NCBI GenBank assembly: GCA_964570285.1
Contig: CAZMXP010000002.1
Location: forward strand, 1-64,000
DNA from: CAZMXP01 sp964570285
GTDB lineage: Bacteria > Planctomycetota > PLA2
Reading direction: 5' to 3'
DNA length: 64,000 nucleotides
This document shows, in pieces, positions 8,801 through 16,950 of the stretch. A model generated the notes under the pieces. That model was not told where the DNA came from, searched no databases, and saw only the letters and a list, made by a program, of their open reading frames with translations. A program made the translations under genes and the position numbers. Numbering within the stretch: the stretch's first letter is position 1; every line of letters begins with the position of its first letter.

Positions 8801-10925
8801 GGCCGCCATGCTGGGCCAGCCGTACATCCAAGGGCTGGATGGCGCCGATGCGAACGGTTCCATCGACGATCTTTCCTGCATCATCAATCTCGGCGGCGAG
8901 AGCGCCTCGGGCACCGTGATCGCATCCGACCAGCGGTACCTCTATCCGGACTCGCTGAAGTTCGTCCGCGACGGCCTGCTCTTCCTCAACGAGACGCAGG
9001 TGGACCGCGTGTTCGGCATCAGCCTCGTCGACGGATCGCTCTCCAGCAAGAGCCTGAGCGCCGCGAGTCGCACCACGGTCAACGGGGCGGGCACCGGCCC
9101 CGTGCCCCTCGGCTTCGCGACCACGGGGCAGTATCCGCCGGACCAGGACTACCTGCGAGGTCAGAACGGAAGCCAAGGGTTCGCCGTGCAGTTCTCGTTC
9201 GCGGGAAACGAGCCCGCGCCGGGGGCCACGGGGCCCGACAAGCTCGCCCTCGTCGCGGGCGACCTGCGCAACTTCTCCGTCCTGACCGACCTCGGATCCC
9301 AGCCGCGGGACGGCTATGCGGTCATGTCCAACCGCGACATGTCGCTGCTCTACCTCGAGTTGGCGGCCGGACCGGGGTTCGACCTCGCCGCGGCGAGTCT
9401 CAAGGACCTGACCGGCAACGACGCCGACATCTACGGCGATCTGCTGACGCCCGGTCGTTTCGGCGAGGAGCATGACTGGCTCGAAGTCTCGCCCGACGGC
9501 AAGTATGTCGCCGTCGTCCGCGACTTCCAGAGCGGTGCCTCCTTCGAACGTACCGTCAGCACCTTCGGGTACATCTCGAGCTTCCACACCGGCATCTCCA
9601 GCACAAGCACGTCGAGCGAGTCCTGGCAGGCCAACGACGACATCCTGCTCATCTCGACGTCGGGAAGCGACATGGACTCCGGGGCCAACGGCACCCAGCA
9701 CGTGCTTTTCATCGGAAGCAAGAGCCTCACCGTGAACGCCGGCGACCCGGCGGGCATGCCCGCCTACGCGACCGGCAAGGGATACCTGAACGCCCGCCAT
9801 CGGCGCGTCAACGGGGTTGCGTTCTCCGCGGACAGCCGCTCGCTCTTCTTCAACTACGCGTCCCACAACACCTATCACACGAAGTACACCGGGGGCAGCA
9901 ACGGCTGGGCGCTCAACCCGACCACCACCGGCACCTTCGGCTTCGGCACCCAGGTGAGCATCCGCCTCGATTTCAGGGCGGGCGACGGCACGGCCATCAA
10001 CTTCAGCTCCGTCGGTTCCAACATGGTGAACAGCCTCTCCGGGCTCGCCGGAATCGGCGCCATCGGTCCGACGACGCCGCCGTTCGGCGATACCTCACCC
10101 TCGAATCAGATGTTCTGGGCGACCTTCAAGAGCCCGAACGGCAAGTTCCTCTACTTCATCAGCGATGAATTGACTTCGCGGAACCACATGGTCGGCATCC
10201 AGATCACGGCGGCGTCCGTGCCCGGGAGCAGCCGGACGGCTTTCACGCCGTTCAGTACGCACCCCTCGACGATCGGCTTCGAACAGTTCGACGCCAACGC
10301 GTTCGGCTACGAGAACCGGTTCGCCGCGGTGCCCGGCGGCGTCGTCTACCCGCCGAGCGGCCGCGACGGCAGCGGCATCCTGTTCGTGATCGCCAGCGCC
10401 TCGAGTGCTGGCGCGACGAGCGCCACCGACCTTGAGGTCTACGCGATGGACACCAACATCGGCTCCGACCTCAGGGTCCTTACGAGCGCCGTGACCGACG
10501 GTACGGCGAATGCGATCAACCACCTCTACGCTTCCGCCGACGGGAACTTCCTCGCCGGCCAGCGGAGCAAAACGACGGGCAACAGTCGCGACAGCCGGGC
10601 GATATTGAACGGCGACAGCGACCTCTTCGCCGTGACGAACGTCCACGCGGTACTTGCTGCCGGCGCCCTCCCCGGGGCGCTCGTCGTGAGTGGAGGCTCT
10701 TCCCACGGATCGACGGTCGCGTTTGTCGGGGAAGGGACGGCGACTGGGCCGCAGGCTATCGTCTACAGTTCCGCCGCGAAGGGCACGAACTCGACCTGGG
10801 ACGACCGCACGCTCAAGATCGCCCTTCTCGTGGCTGGCGCACAGCCCACCACGCTCGACGCAGCGACGTCCCACTACGTGGTACTCGGAGCGGGCCGCAA
10901 GCTCGACGACTCGCTCGCGGATTGA
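5814..10925 (+). CDS. Giant lipoprotein paralogue 2
   Basis: 1,703 residues. The ATG at 5814 follows GGAGGTAGATCGC. The N-terminus is a type II signal peptide with lipobox LSAGC, giving a lipidated Cys23. After it come putative-Ig-like segments (LPPGVTL/GFPRQRGDYSFRIK near residues 75-130, GGVPPLSF near 445). The second half has repeated strands typical of WD40-like or TolB-like propellers (MSSDGVWCATALPGG, VSPDGKYVAVVRD, YASADGNFLAGQRS). The protein ends in a motif shared by all three copies (YVVLGAGRKLDD). Bases 6408-7219 are identical to paralogue 1, whereas the rest of the second half is closer to paralogue 3, so the gene is a mosaic. It is probably an outer-envelope or surface lipoprotein. 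No enzymatic motif is visible and the substrate or partner is unknown. Confidence 0.85.
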   Translation: MEVDRMSSFAKSVALCSVLASAVLSAGCSGSGSPFDTTVLEIFFDTQELPAGGAGQLFNEVIRFGSNGGAALPDRFELDKGVLPPGVTLIRDRADNNFDGIPDEDGAFTGHARLLGFPRQRGDYSFRIKAISTGLLNVVVAQAGAEQPDLSATADFALTIGEGSIAILSPTAAEGTSDPAVPAFPEVIDFVNPANPQAFFSFAFQVAGGSGSNLLSVYMPREFELSTFDTTVVDGTEPVNHDTDESAGSGDKFSNDFGNGGMFMLAAGFTKMQIGGFQSPRGPVPSITQHGNPVAPTAGRDPAWFQKTALAGGPAVSSRRTKGVNDFPGGDTSLGTVLPVMFSDYFDALYEGTNAGFVDPPGGPVLTRRKYPFTDAEYVNAFQVPANALTGLRFRLIAEAIDTRGTVTKDDDVIARKAYLVAVRIPDIVIDTVVMAAGQAGVEYTEFFNASGGVPPLSFGLEWVDGTIEADVAIPGSTAGDPLTKQIFGLEIDRNTGQTFGAPRASGLVDLTFRVFAAVMNPKQSSGSYVWSRNDREFNGTNPLTGLAGIHKTLAVLFTVPTLPFLTNTSLKPGIDGQSYPGDSLVGGGGVPNLVPYPVDFAGTYPSAQAARTYTWTASYIRDASHGAGAGSVDPARLLPHALMLDGNALSPTNGAITGSTFDRGFHPCTFAQTDFYVGDALAPSLALHAQRRESTLGLSVSPDAAAYLRGVQANETAGGTPSGLADATAQMAEARMVPLFLSGSVYSVNTGEAPQRMSALPLNIDLLPVMIPNGGSDAHNNKAIPSISGTRPAESNKETRWYYFGTEAWKHSQQEVQWLQAPSASHARVFLWGETTLKSFSNGTWTQKYQQHSTTGKRGVLVTNPLTGDLWSVGVLTNNDPDHGTQFGAEVVLSTASTSSTGSTPGYDNPGYWKYYYYAVRDTTHDREVLLQGLGTYIDDYGTSANSSLAWYKQTQGRSAISVAMSSDGVWCATALPGGNEQRILLWRTDKKPIPAAMLGQPYIQGLDGADANGSIDDLSCIINLGGESASGTVIASDQRYLYPDSLKFVRDGLLFLNETQVDRVFGISLVDGSLSSKSLSAASRTTVNGAGTGPVPLGFATTGQYPPDQDYLRGQNGSQGFAVQFSFAGNEPAPGATGPDKLALVAGDLRNFSVLTDLGSQPRDGYAVMSNRDMSLLYLELAAGPGFDLAAASLKDLTGNDADIYGDLLTPGRFGEEHDWLEVSPDGKYVAVVRDFQSGASFERTVSTFGYISSFHTGISSTSTSSESWQANDDILLISTSGSDMDSGANGTQHVLFIGSKSLTVNAGDPAGMPAYATGKGYLNARHRRVNGVAFSADSRSLFFNYASHNTYHTKYTGGSNGWALNPTTTGTFGFGTQVSIRLDFRAGDGTAINFSSVGSNMVNSLSGLAGIGAIGPTTPPFGDTSPSNQMFWATFKSPNGKFLYFISDELTSRNHMVGIQITAASVPGSSRTAFTPFSTHPSTIGFEQFDANAFGYENRFAAVPGGVVYPPSGRDGSGILFVIASASSAGATSATDLEVYAMDTNIGSDLRVLTSAVTDGTANAINHLYASADGNFLAGQRSKTTGNSRDSRAILNGDSDLFAVTNVHAVLAAGALPGALVVSGGSSHGSTVAFVGEGTATGPQAIVYSSAAKGTNSTWDDRTLKIALLVAGAQPTTLDAATSHYVVLGAGRKLDDSLAD
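6408..7219. repeat. 812-bp tract identical to 522-1333 (gene-conversion partner B)
   Basis: This is the counterpart of 522-1333, with zero mismatches across 812 bp inside paralogue 2. Divergence resumes at 7220, and there are scattered differences upstream, including at 6407. Confidence 0.85.
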
Positions 10926-10976
10926 CCCTCAAACGACCACTCCGTGGAGATTCGACACCTCCACGACTCTCTCGAT

Positions 10977-11009
10977 CCGGGCGCCCCGCGAGGGGCGCCC
11001 GGTCACTTT
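10977..11009 (+). terminator. Perfect 11-bp hairpin after paralogue 2
   Basis: CCGGGCGCCCC (10977-10987) pairs with GGGGCGCCCGG (10992-11002) across GCGA. It is preceded by CTCCACGACTCTCTCGA, also found before the hairpin after paralogue 1. The duplicated unit therefore includes its 3' end. Only a short ttt follows. Confidence 0.7.
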
Positions 11010-11077
11010 GTGCGGGTCCCGCGCAAGCGAGGGGCGGCGGGCATCTTGCACGGGCCTGAGCAACAAAAGGCCGTTGG

Positions 11078-11104
11078 GTTGCCGGAAACAGCTTGTCCGG
11101 CAAC
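11078..11104. repeat. 9-bp inverted repeat upstream of paralogue 3
   Basis: GTTGCCGGA (11078-11086) and TCCGGCAAC (11096-11104) are perfect reverse complements separated by nine bases. The repeat lies about 200 bp upstream of the ATG. It could be an operator or an RNA hairpin, and nothing in the sequence decides between these. Confidence 0.4.
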
Positions 11105-11302
11105 ACCTCGCATGATAAGAAGGATACCGTCAGCGATATCGTTTCGTGTGACTCCCCCGGCTGGTCGTCGCGGTTGTGCCCCTGGGAATGGGGCGGAACG
11201 GGAGAGGGCCCCGCCAAACTCCGATTCCGGGCGAAGCGGTCCCGGGAGGGAGGATGAGCACCGGGCTGGGCCGCGCGCGACGTACCAGAGGAGGTTGATC
11301 GC

Positions 11303-14300
11303 ATGCCCGGTATCCGCAAGTCCGCGCTCGTTTGGGCCGTGTTGGCGTCGGTGGCGCTCAGCGCCGGCTGTTCGGGGAGCGGCGCGCCGTTCAGCACGAC
11401 CGTGCTCGAGATCTTCTTCGAGACGCAGGAGCTACCGCCCGGCGGCGCTGGCAAGCTCTTCAACGAGGTGATCCGCTTCGGGACCGTCGGGGCCGCGGCC
11501 CTTCCCGACCGCTTCGAACTCGACAGGGGCGTCTTGCCTCCCGGAATCTCGCTGCTCAGGGACCGGGCCGACCTCGACAGCGACGGCCTGCCGGATGCCG
11601 ACGGCCCCTTCACGGGCCACGCCCGGCTGCTCGGCTTCCCCCGCCTGGGCGGCGACTACAGCTTCCGGATCAAGGCGATCTCGACCGGGCAGTTGGGGTT
11701 GGCCCTCGCGCAGGCGGGAGGGGATCAACCGGCCCTCGCGGCGGTCGCCGACTTCACCCTGTCGATCGGCGAGGGCTCGATCGCGATCCTGAGCCCGACC
11801 GCGGAAGAGGGGACGACCGACCCTGAGGTGCCCGCCTTCCCGGAGGTCATCGATTTCGTGAACCCCGCGAACCCGCAGGCCTTCTTCTCGTTCGCCTTCC
11901 TCATTGCGGGCGGATCGGGCCACGAGCTTCTCAACATCTACCTGCCCCGCGAGCTCGAACTCTCCACCTTCGATACCGCCATCGTCGACGGCACCGAGCC
12001 GGTCGGTTTCGACTCCGACGAGTCGGGAGCCAGCGGCGACAAGTTCGAGAACTACTTCATCGATGGCGGGATGTTCGTCTTGCAGGCGGGCAGCGGCAAG
12101 GTGCAACTCGGCGGCTTCCAGTCGCCGCGCGGCCCTGTTTCGTCCATCACCGCGTACTCCGGGGGGCCGGGCCTCGACCCCGCCTGGTTCCAGAAGGCTC
12201 CCGGGGACGGAGGACCGGAGGTGAATTCACGCCGGACCCTGCTCGGCGACGAGTTCCCCTCGGGCGATACCTCCTTCGGCACGGCGCTTCCCGTGCAGTT
12301 CTCCGACTACTTCGATCCGCTCTACGAGGGGACGAACGAGGGTTTCGTGGATCCGCCGGGGGGCCCGGTGCTCGTGCGCCGGAAGTACCCCTTCCAGAGC
12401 GGCGAGTACCTGAACGTCTTCCGGGTTCCCGCGAACGCGCTCACGGGGCTGCGGTATCGCGTTCTCGTGGAGGCGATCGACACGCGCGGAACGCCCACCA
12501 AGGACGACGACGAGATCGCGCGCCGGTCGTACGTCGTGCAGGTGCGCATCCCCGACATCGCGATCGACACGGTCGTGATGGCCAATGGCCAGTCGGGCGT
12601 CGACTACACGGAGTTCTTCAACGCAAGCGGCGGCGTGCCGCCGCTCGCCTATGACCTCGAGTGGGTGGACGGCACCGTCGAGAGCGATCTGGCGACCAAT
12701 GGCGCCACGGAGGGCGATCCGCTGACGAAGCAGCTCTTCGGGATCGACATCGACGAGGCGACCGGGATCACGTTCGGTCTCCCCAGGGCTTCGGGCACGG
12801 TGGACCTGACCTTCCGCGTCTTCGCCGCGGTGATGAACCCGGCCCAGGGCGGGTTCGACTACACCTGGACCCGGAACGACCGCGAGTTCAACGGGACGAA
12901 TCCGCGCACCGGTCTTGCGGGGATCCACAAGACGATCGCGGTGCAGTTCGGGTTGCCCTCCCTCCCGTTCCTCGTCAACACGTCCCTGAAGCCGGGGATC
13001 GACGGCCAGCCCTACCCGGGCGACAGGCTGACCGGTAGCGGGGGAGTCGCCAACCTCGTCCCCTACCCGGTGGACTTCGTCGGCACCTACCCGTCGGCCC
13101 AGGCCGCCCGGACCTACACCTGGACCTCGAGCTACATCCGCGACACGAGCCACGCGGGAGGGGCGGGCACCGAGGATCCCGTGCGCCCGCTTCCCAACGC
13201 GCTCTCGCTGGACGGCGATGCTCTCTCCCCGTCCAACGGCAGCATCACCGGCTCCACGTTCGACCGCGGCTTCCATCCCTGCACGTTTGTCCAGACCGAC
13301 TTCTACGTCGGGAAGGCCACGGCGCCGGGCGCGATCGGGATGGCGCAACGCGTGACCACCACGCTCGGACTCTCCGTCTCCCCGGACGCCGCGACCTACT
13401 TGCGCGGTGTCCAATCGAACGAGGCCGCCGGGGGAACGCCCGCGGGCCTGCTCGATGCGACCGCCCAGATGGGGGAGGCGCGCATGGTTCCGCTCTTCCT
13501 CAGCGGTTCGGTCTATGGCATCAACACCGGGGAGGCGCCGGTGCGTCTGAACGGCCTCCCCCTCAACATCGACCTGCTCCCGGTGATGATCCCCAACGGC
13601 GGCTCGGATGCGCACAACCACAAGGGGATCCCCTCGATCTCCGGCACGCGGCCGGCCGAGTCCAACAAGGAGACGCGCTGGTACTACACCGGGACCGAGG
13701 CGTGGAAGCACTCCCAGCAGGAGGTGCAGTGGCTGCAGGCGCCCAACGCGAGCCACGCCCGGGTCTTCCTGTGGGGCGAGACGACGCTGAAGTCCTTCTC
13801 GAACGGCACGTGGACGCAGAAGTACCAGCAGCACAGCACGACCGGGAAGCGCGGCGTGCTCGTTACCCATCCGCTCACCGGGGACTTCTGGTCGGTGGCC
13901 GTGCTATCGAACAACAACCCCGACCACGGCACGCAGTTCGGGGCCGAGGTGGTCCTCTCCTCGGCGAGCACCTCGTCGACCGGCAGCCGCCCCGGCTACG
14001 ACAACCCCGGCTACTGGAAGTACTACTACTACGCGGTCCGCGACACGCCCCACGACCGTGAGGTCCTGCTGCAGGGACTCGGGAGCTACATCGACAACTA
14101 CGGCACCAGCGCCAACAGCTCCAATGCGTGGTACAAGCAGACGCAGGGCCGCTCCGCCATCTCGGTGGCGATGTCGGCCGACGGCATCTGGTGCGCGACG
14201 GCGCTGCCCGGGGGCAACGAGCAGCGCATCCTGCTGTGGCGCACCGACAAGAAGCCGATCCCGGCGGCCATGCTCGGCAAGTCCTACATCGTGGGGCTGC

Positions 14301-16393
14301 CCGGCGAGGACCTGAACGGCTCGATCGACAACCTCTCCTGCATCGTCAACCTGGGTGGGGAGAGCGCCTCCGGGACCGTGATCGCATCGAACCAGCGCTA
14401 TCTCTATCCGGACTCGCTGATGTTTGTGCGCAACGGCCTGCTCTTCCTCAACGAGACGCAGGTGGATCGCGTGTTCGGCATCAGCCTCGTCGACGGATCA
14501 CTCACGAGCAAGAGCATCGCCGCGGCGAGCCGCATCCCCGTCAACGGGGCGGGCACCGGACCTGTGCCCGGCAACTTCGCGGGCGTGGGGCAGTACCCGC
14601 CCGACCAGGACTACCTGCGCGGGCAGAACGGCAGCCAGGGCTTCGCCGTGCAGTTCTCGTTCGCCGGGAACATGCCCGCCGGCGGCTCGACGGGGCCGGA
14701 CAAGATCGCCTTCGTCGCCGGCGACCTCCGCAACTTCCTCGTCCTCACCGACCTGGGAGCCCAGCCGCGGGACGGCTACCTCGTCATGTCCAATCGCAAC
14801 AAGTCGCTCCTCTTCCTCGAGCTGGCGGCCGGCGCGGGTTTCGACCTCGCCGCGGCGACCCTGAAGGACCTGACCGGCAACGATGCCGACATCTACGGCG
14901 ATCTACTGACGCCGGGCCGATTCGGCGAGGAGCACGACTGGCTCGAGGTGTCGCCCGACGGCAAGTACGTCGCGGTCGTCCGCGACTTCCAGAGCGGCGC
15001 CTCCTACGAGCGCACGATCAGCACCTTCGGCTACATCTCGACGTTCCACACCGGCATCTCGAGCACGAGCAGCTCGAGCGAGGCCTGGCAGGCCAACGAC
15101 GACCTGCTGCTCATCTCCACGGCCGGCGTCGACATGGACTCCGGGACCAACGGCACGCAGCACGTGCTCTTCATCGGGAGCAAGAGCCTCACCGCGAACG
15201 CGGGCGACCCCTCCGGCATGCCCGGGTACGCGACGGGCAAGGGCTACCTGAACGCCCGCCACCGCCGGGTCAACGGGCTCGCCTTCTCGGCGGACAGCAA
15301 CTCCCTCTTCTTCAACTACGCCTCCCACAACACCTACCACACCAAGTACACCGGCGGCAGCAACGGCTGGGCGCTGAACCCCACGACGACCGGCACCTTC
15401 GGCTTCGGCACGCAGGCGAGCATCCGCCTCGACTTCCGGGCCTCGGACGGCACGGCGATCAACTTCAGCTCGGTCGGCTCCAAGATGGTGAACAACCTCT
15501 CGGGCCTCGCCGGCATCGGCGCCATCGGCCCCACCTCGGCCCCGTTCGGCGACTCCTCCTCCTCCGCACAGATGTTCTGGGCGACCTTCAAGAGTCCGAA
15601 CGGGAAGTTCCTCTACTTCATCAGCGACCAGTTGACCTCCCGCAACCACATGGTCGGCATGCGGATCACTTCGGCCGACGTGCCCGGCAGCAGCCGCGCG
15701 GCCTTCGTGCCCTTCAGCCCGCACGCCGCGACGATCGGCTTCGAGCAGTTCGACGCGAACTCGTTCGGTTACGAGAACCGGTTCGCGGCCGTACCGGGCG
15801 GTGTCGTCTACCCGCCGAGCGGTCGCGACGGCAGGGGGATCCTCTTCGTCATCGCCAGCGCGTCGAGCGCCGGCGCGACCAGTGCCACCGACCTCGAGGT
15901 CTACGTGATGGACACCAACGTCGGCTCGTCCCTCCGGGTCCTGACGACGGACGTGACGGACGGCACGGCCAACGCGATCAACCACCTCTACGCTTCCGCC
16001 GACGGCAACTACCTCGTCGGCCAGCGCAGCAAGACCTCGGGCAACAGCCGGGACAGCCGTGCCACGCTCAACGGCGACAGCGACCTCTTCGTGGTCACCA
16101 ACGTGCACGCGGTCCTCGCGAGCAACGCGGTCCCCGAAGCCTTCGCCCTGAGCAGGAATGCCTCCCACGGTTCGACGGTCGCCTTCGTGGGCGAAGGGAC
16201 CGCGACCGGACCCCAGGCGCTCATCTACAGCGCGGCCGCCAAGGGGACCAACACGACCTGGAAGGACCGCACGCTCAGGATCACGCTGCTCGTGGACGGC
16301 GCGAACCCGAGCACGCTCGACGGCGCCAACTCCCACTACGTGGTGCTGGGCGCCGGGCGGAAACTCGACGACAACCTCGACGACGCGAACTAG
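11303..16393 (+). CDS. Giant lipoprotein paralogue 3
   Basis: 1,696 residues. The ATG follows GAGGAGGTTGATCGC. It has a type II signal peptide with lipobox LSAGC (lipidated Cys23). The domain order matches paralogue 2: putative-Ig-like segments in the first third, then propeller-like strands (MSADGIWCATALPGG ~955, VSPDGKYVAVVRD ~1215, FSADSNSLFFNY ~1328, YASADGNYLVGQRS ~1560). The nucleotide sequence has diverged from copies 1 and 2 even where the protein is conserved, with many synonymous changes, so it has not taken part in the recent conversion event. Unlike copies 1 and 2 it is not followed by the GCGA hairpin. It is presumably exported to the cell surface. The function is unknown. Confidence 0.85.
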   Translation: MPGIRKSALVWAVLASVALSAGCSGSGAPFSTTVLEIFFETQELPPGGAGKLFNEVIRFGTVGAAALPDRFELDRGVLPPGISLLRDRADLDSDGLPDADGPFTGHARLLGFPRLGGDYSFRIKAISTGQLGLALAQAGGDQPALAAVADFTLSIGEGSIAILSPTAEEGTTDPEVPAFPEVIDFVNPANPQAFFSFAFLIAGGSGHELLNIYLPRELELSTFDTAIVDGTEPVGFDSDESGASGDKFENYFIDGGMFVLQAGSGKVQLGGFQSPRGPVSSITAYSGGPGLDPAWFQKAPGDGGPEVNSRRTLLGDEFPSGDTSFGTALPVQFSDYFDPLYEGTNEGFVDPPGGPVLVRRKYPFQSGEYLNVFRVPANALTGLRYRVLVEAIDTRGTPTKDDDEIARRSYVVQVRIPDIAIDTVVMANGQSGVDYTEFFNASGGVPPLAYDLEWVDGTVESDLATNGATEGDPLTKQLFGIDIDEATGITFGLPRASGTVDLTFRVFAAVMNPAQGGFDYTWTRNDREFNGTNPRTGLAGIHKTIAVQFGLPSLPFLVNTSLKPGIDGQPYPGDRLTGSGGVANLVPYPVDFVGTYPSAQAARTYTWTSSYIRDTSHAGGAGTEDPVRPLPNALSLDGDALSPSNGSITGSTFDRGFHPCTFVQTDFYVGKATAPGAIGMAQRVTTTLGLSVSPDAATYLRGVQSNEAAGGTPAGLLDATAQMGEARMVPLFLSGSVYGINTGEAPVRLNGLPLNIDLLPVMIPNGGSDAHNHKGIPSISGTRPAESNKETRWYYTGTEAWKHSQQEVQWLQAPNASHARVFLWGETTLKSFSNGTWTQKYQQHSTTGKRGVLVTHPLTGDFWSVAVLSNNNPDHGTQFGAEVVLSSASTSSTGSRPGYDNPGYWKYYYYAVRDTPHDREVLLQGLGSYIDNYGTSANSSNAWYKQTQGRSAISVAMSADGIWCATALPGGNEQRILLWRTDKKPIPAAMLGKSYIVGLPGEDLNGSIDNLSCIVNLGGESASGTVIASNQRYLYPDSLMFVRNGLLFLNETQVDRVFGISLVDGSLTSKSIAAASRIPVNGAGTGPVPGNFAGVGQYPPDQDYLRGQNGSQGFAVQFSFAGNMPAGGSTGPDKIAFVAGDLRNFLVLTDLGAQPRDGYLVMSNRNKSLLFLELAAGAGFDLAAATLKDLTGNDADIYGDLLTPGRFGEEHDWLEVSPDGKYVAVVRDFQSGASYERTISTFGYISTFHTGISSTSSSSEAWQANDDLLLISTAGVDMDSGTNGTQHVLFIGSKSLTANAGDPSGMPGYATGKGYLNARHRRVNGLAFSADSNSLFFNYASHNTYHTKYTGGSNGWALNPTTTGTFGFGTQASIRLDFRASDGTAINFSSVGSKMVNNLSGLAGIGAIGPTSAPFGDSSSSAQMFWATFKSPNGKFLYFISDQLTSRNHMVGMRITSADVPGSSRAAFVPFSPHAATIGFEQFDANSFGYENRFAAVPGGVVYPPSGRDGRGILFVIASASSAGATSATDLEVYVMDTNVGSSLRVLTTDVTDGTANAINHLYASADGNYLVGQRSKTSGNSRDSRATLNGDSDLFVVTNVHAVLASNAVPEAFALSRNASHGSTVAFVGEGTATGPQALIYSAAAKGTNTTWKDRTLRITLLVDGANPSTLDGANSHYVVLGAGRKLDDNLDDAN

Positions 16394-16463
16394 CGAACGC
16401 AGCGCGGCTCTACGCCGCAACCGAGCGAGCGCAGACCGCTGCACGGGTCATCCTGAACAATGA

Positions 16464-16555
16464 CCACGAAGGCAGGAAGGCACGGAGAGAGGGAAGCGAC
16501 GAGCCTGCGCGCAGCGCGCGCACCGGGTCGCGGGGGCTCCTTCGCGCCTTCGTGG
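16464..16555. repeat. Inverted repeat CCACGAAGGC ... GCCTTCGTGG
   Basis: CCACGAAGGC at 16464-16473 is the exact reverse complement of GCCTTCGTGG at 16546-16555. The left arm continues as degenerate reiterations (aggaaggcacgga). The transcript could fold into a long hairpin, and the layout resembles a palindromic intergenic repeat. Confidence 0.6.
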
Positions 16556-16681
16556 CTTTCGTTCTCCCCGCTCGAGTTCAGCGACTCGCCGGGATCCGCG
16601 CGGGCGGCGAGGGCTCTGCGGGCATGGAGTACGAGCGATCAGGGACGAGGGTCTCGGATTTGATAAGGAACCCATGAAGGG

Positions 16682-16767
16682 AGGAACCCAGGAGAGCAGG
16701 GGGGAGCACCCCGGGGCTCGGATGGTCGAATCCGCCTCCTCCTCGGTTCCTAGGTTCCTGGGTTCCT
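16682..16767. repeat. Inverted repeat AGGAACCCAGGA ... TCCTGGGTTCCT
   Basis: A perfect 12-bp pair (16682-16693 and 16756-16767) lies about 62 bp apart. The right arm is internally iterated (ggttcctaggttcctgggttcctt). It is the second repeat of this kind in the same spacer. Confidence 0.6.
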
Positions 16768-16950
16768 TCTTCCAAGCTCAAGACGAAGGCTGTGGTTGAC
16801 CGCACCGCGCAGTTCCCGGTGGCCTTGGGCGTGCCATCGCACGCTGAAGGGAGCGCCCGGCCCCCGGTCCCGGCGCCGTTGCAAGTGTGACAAGCTGGCG
16901 GCCCCTGCCAGCCTCGGGTCGTCCGCCGCAAGTCCATGGCGAACAAGGAC

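Larger units (their letters stand above)
10926..11302. other. Intergenic spacer between paralogues 2 and 3 (377 bp)
   Basis: No gene is supported. The spacer holds the terminator-like hairpin of paralogue 2, a 9-bp inverted repeat at 11078-11104, and an A/T-richer patch (catgataagaaggatacc, ~11112-11129) that could belong to the promoter of paralogue 3. GAGGAGGTTGATCGC precedes the ATG at 11303. Confidence 0.55.
16394..16950. other. Intergenic region with paired inverted repeats (557 bp)
   Basis: No gene is supported between paralogue 3 and the convergent dsbD gene. The stretch is built from two long-range inverted repeats (16464-16555 and 16682-16767). Each starts and ends with short iterated words (accacgaaggc..., aggaaccca...), which looks like a dispersed non-coding repeat family rather than an insertion sequence. 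No transposase remnant is visible. Confidence 0.55.

Noticed and set aside
5679..9878. A 1,399-codon open frame on the minus strand opposite paralogue 2
   Set aside because: It is Arg/Glu/Val-rich with no motif. Such long antisense frames are expected in DNA with very high third-position GC. The plus-strand frame has a signal peptide, ribosome site and paralogues.
1..16393. Composite transposon or phage explanation for the tandem giant genes
   Set aside because: No transposase, integrase, terminal repeats or target duplications are seen, and codon use matches the rest of the window.
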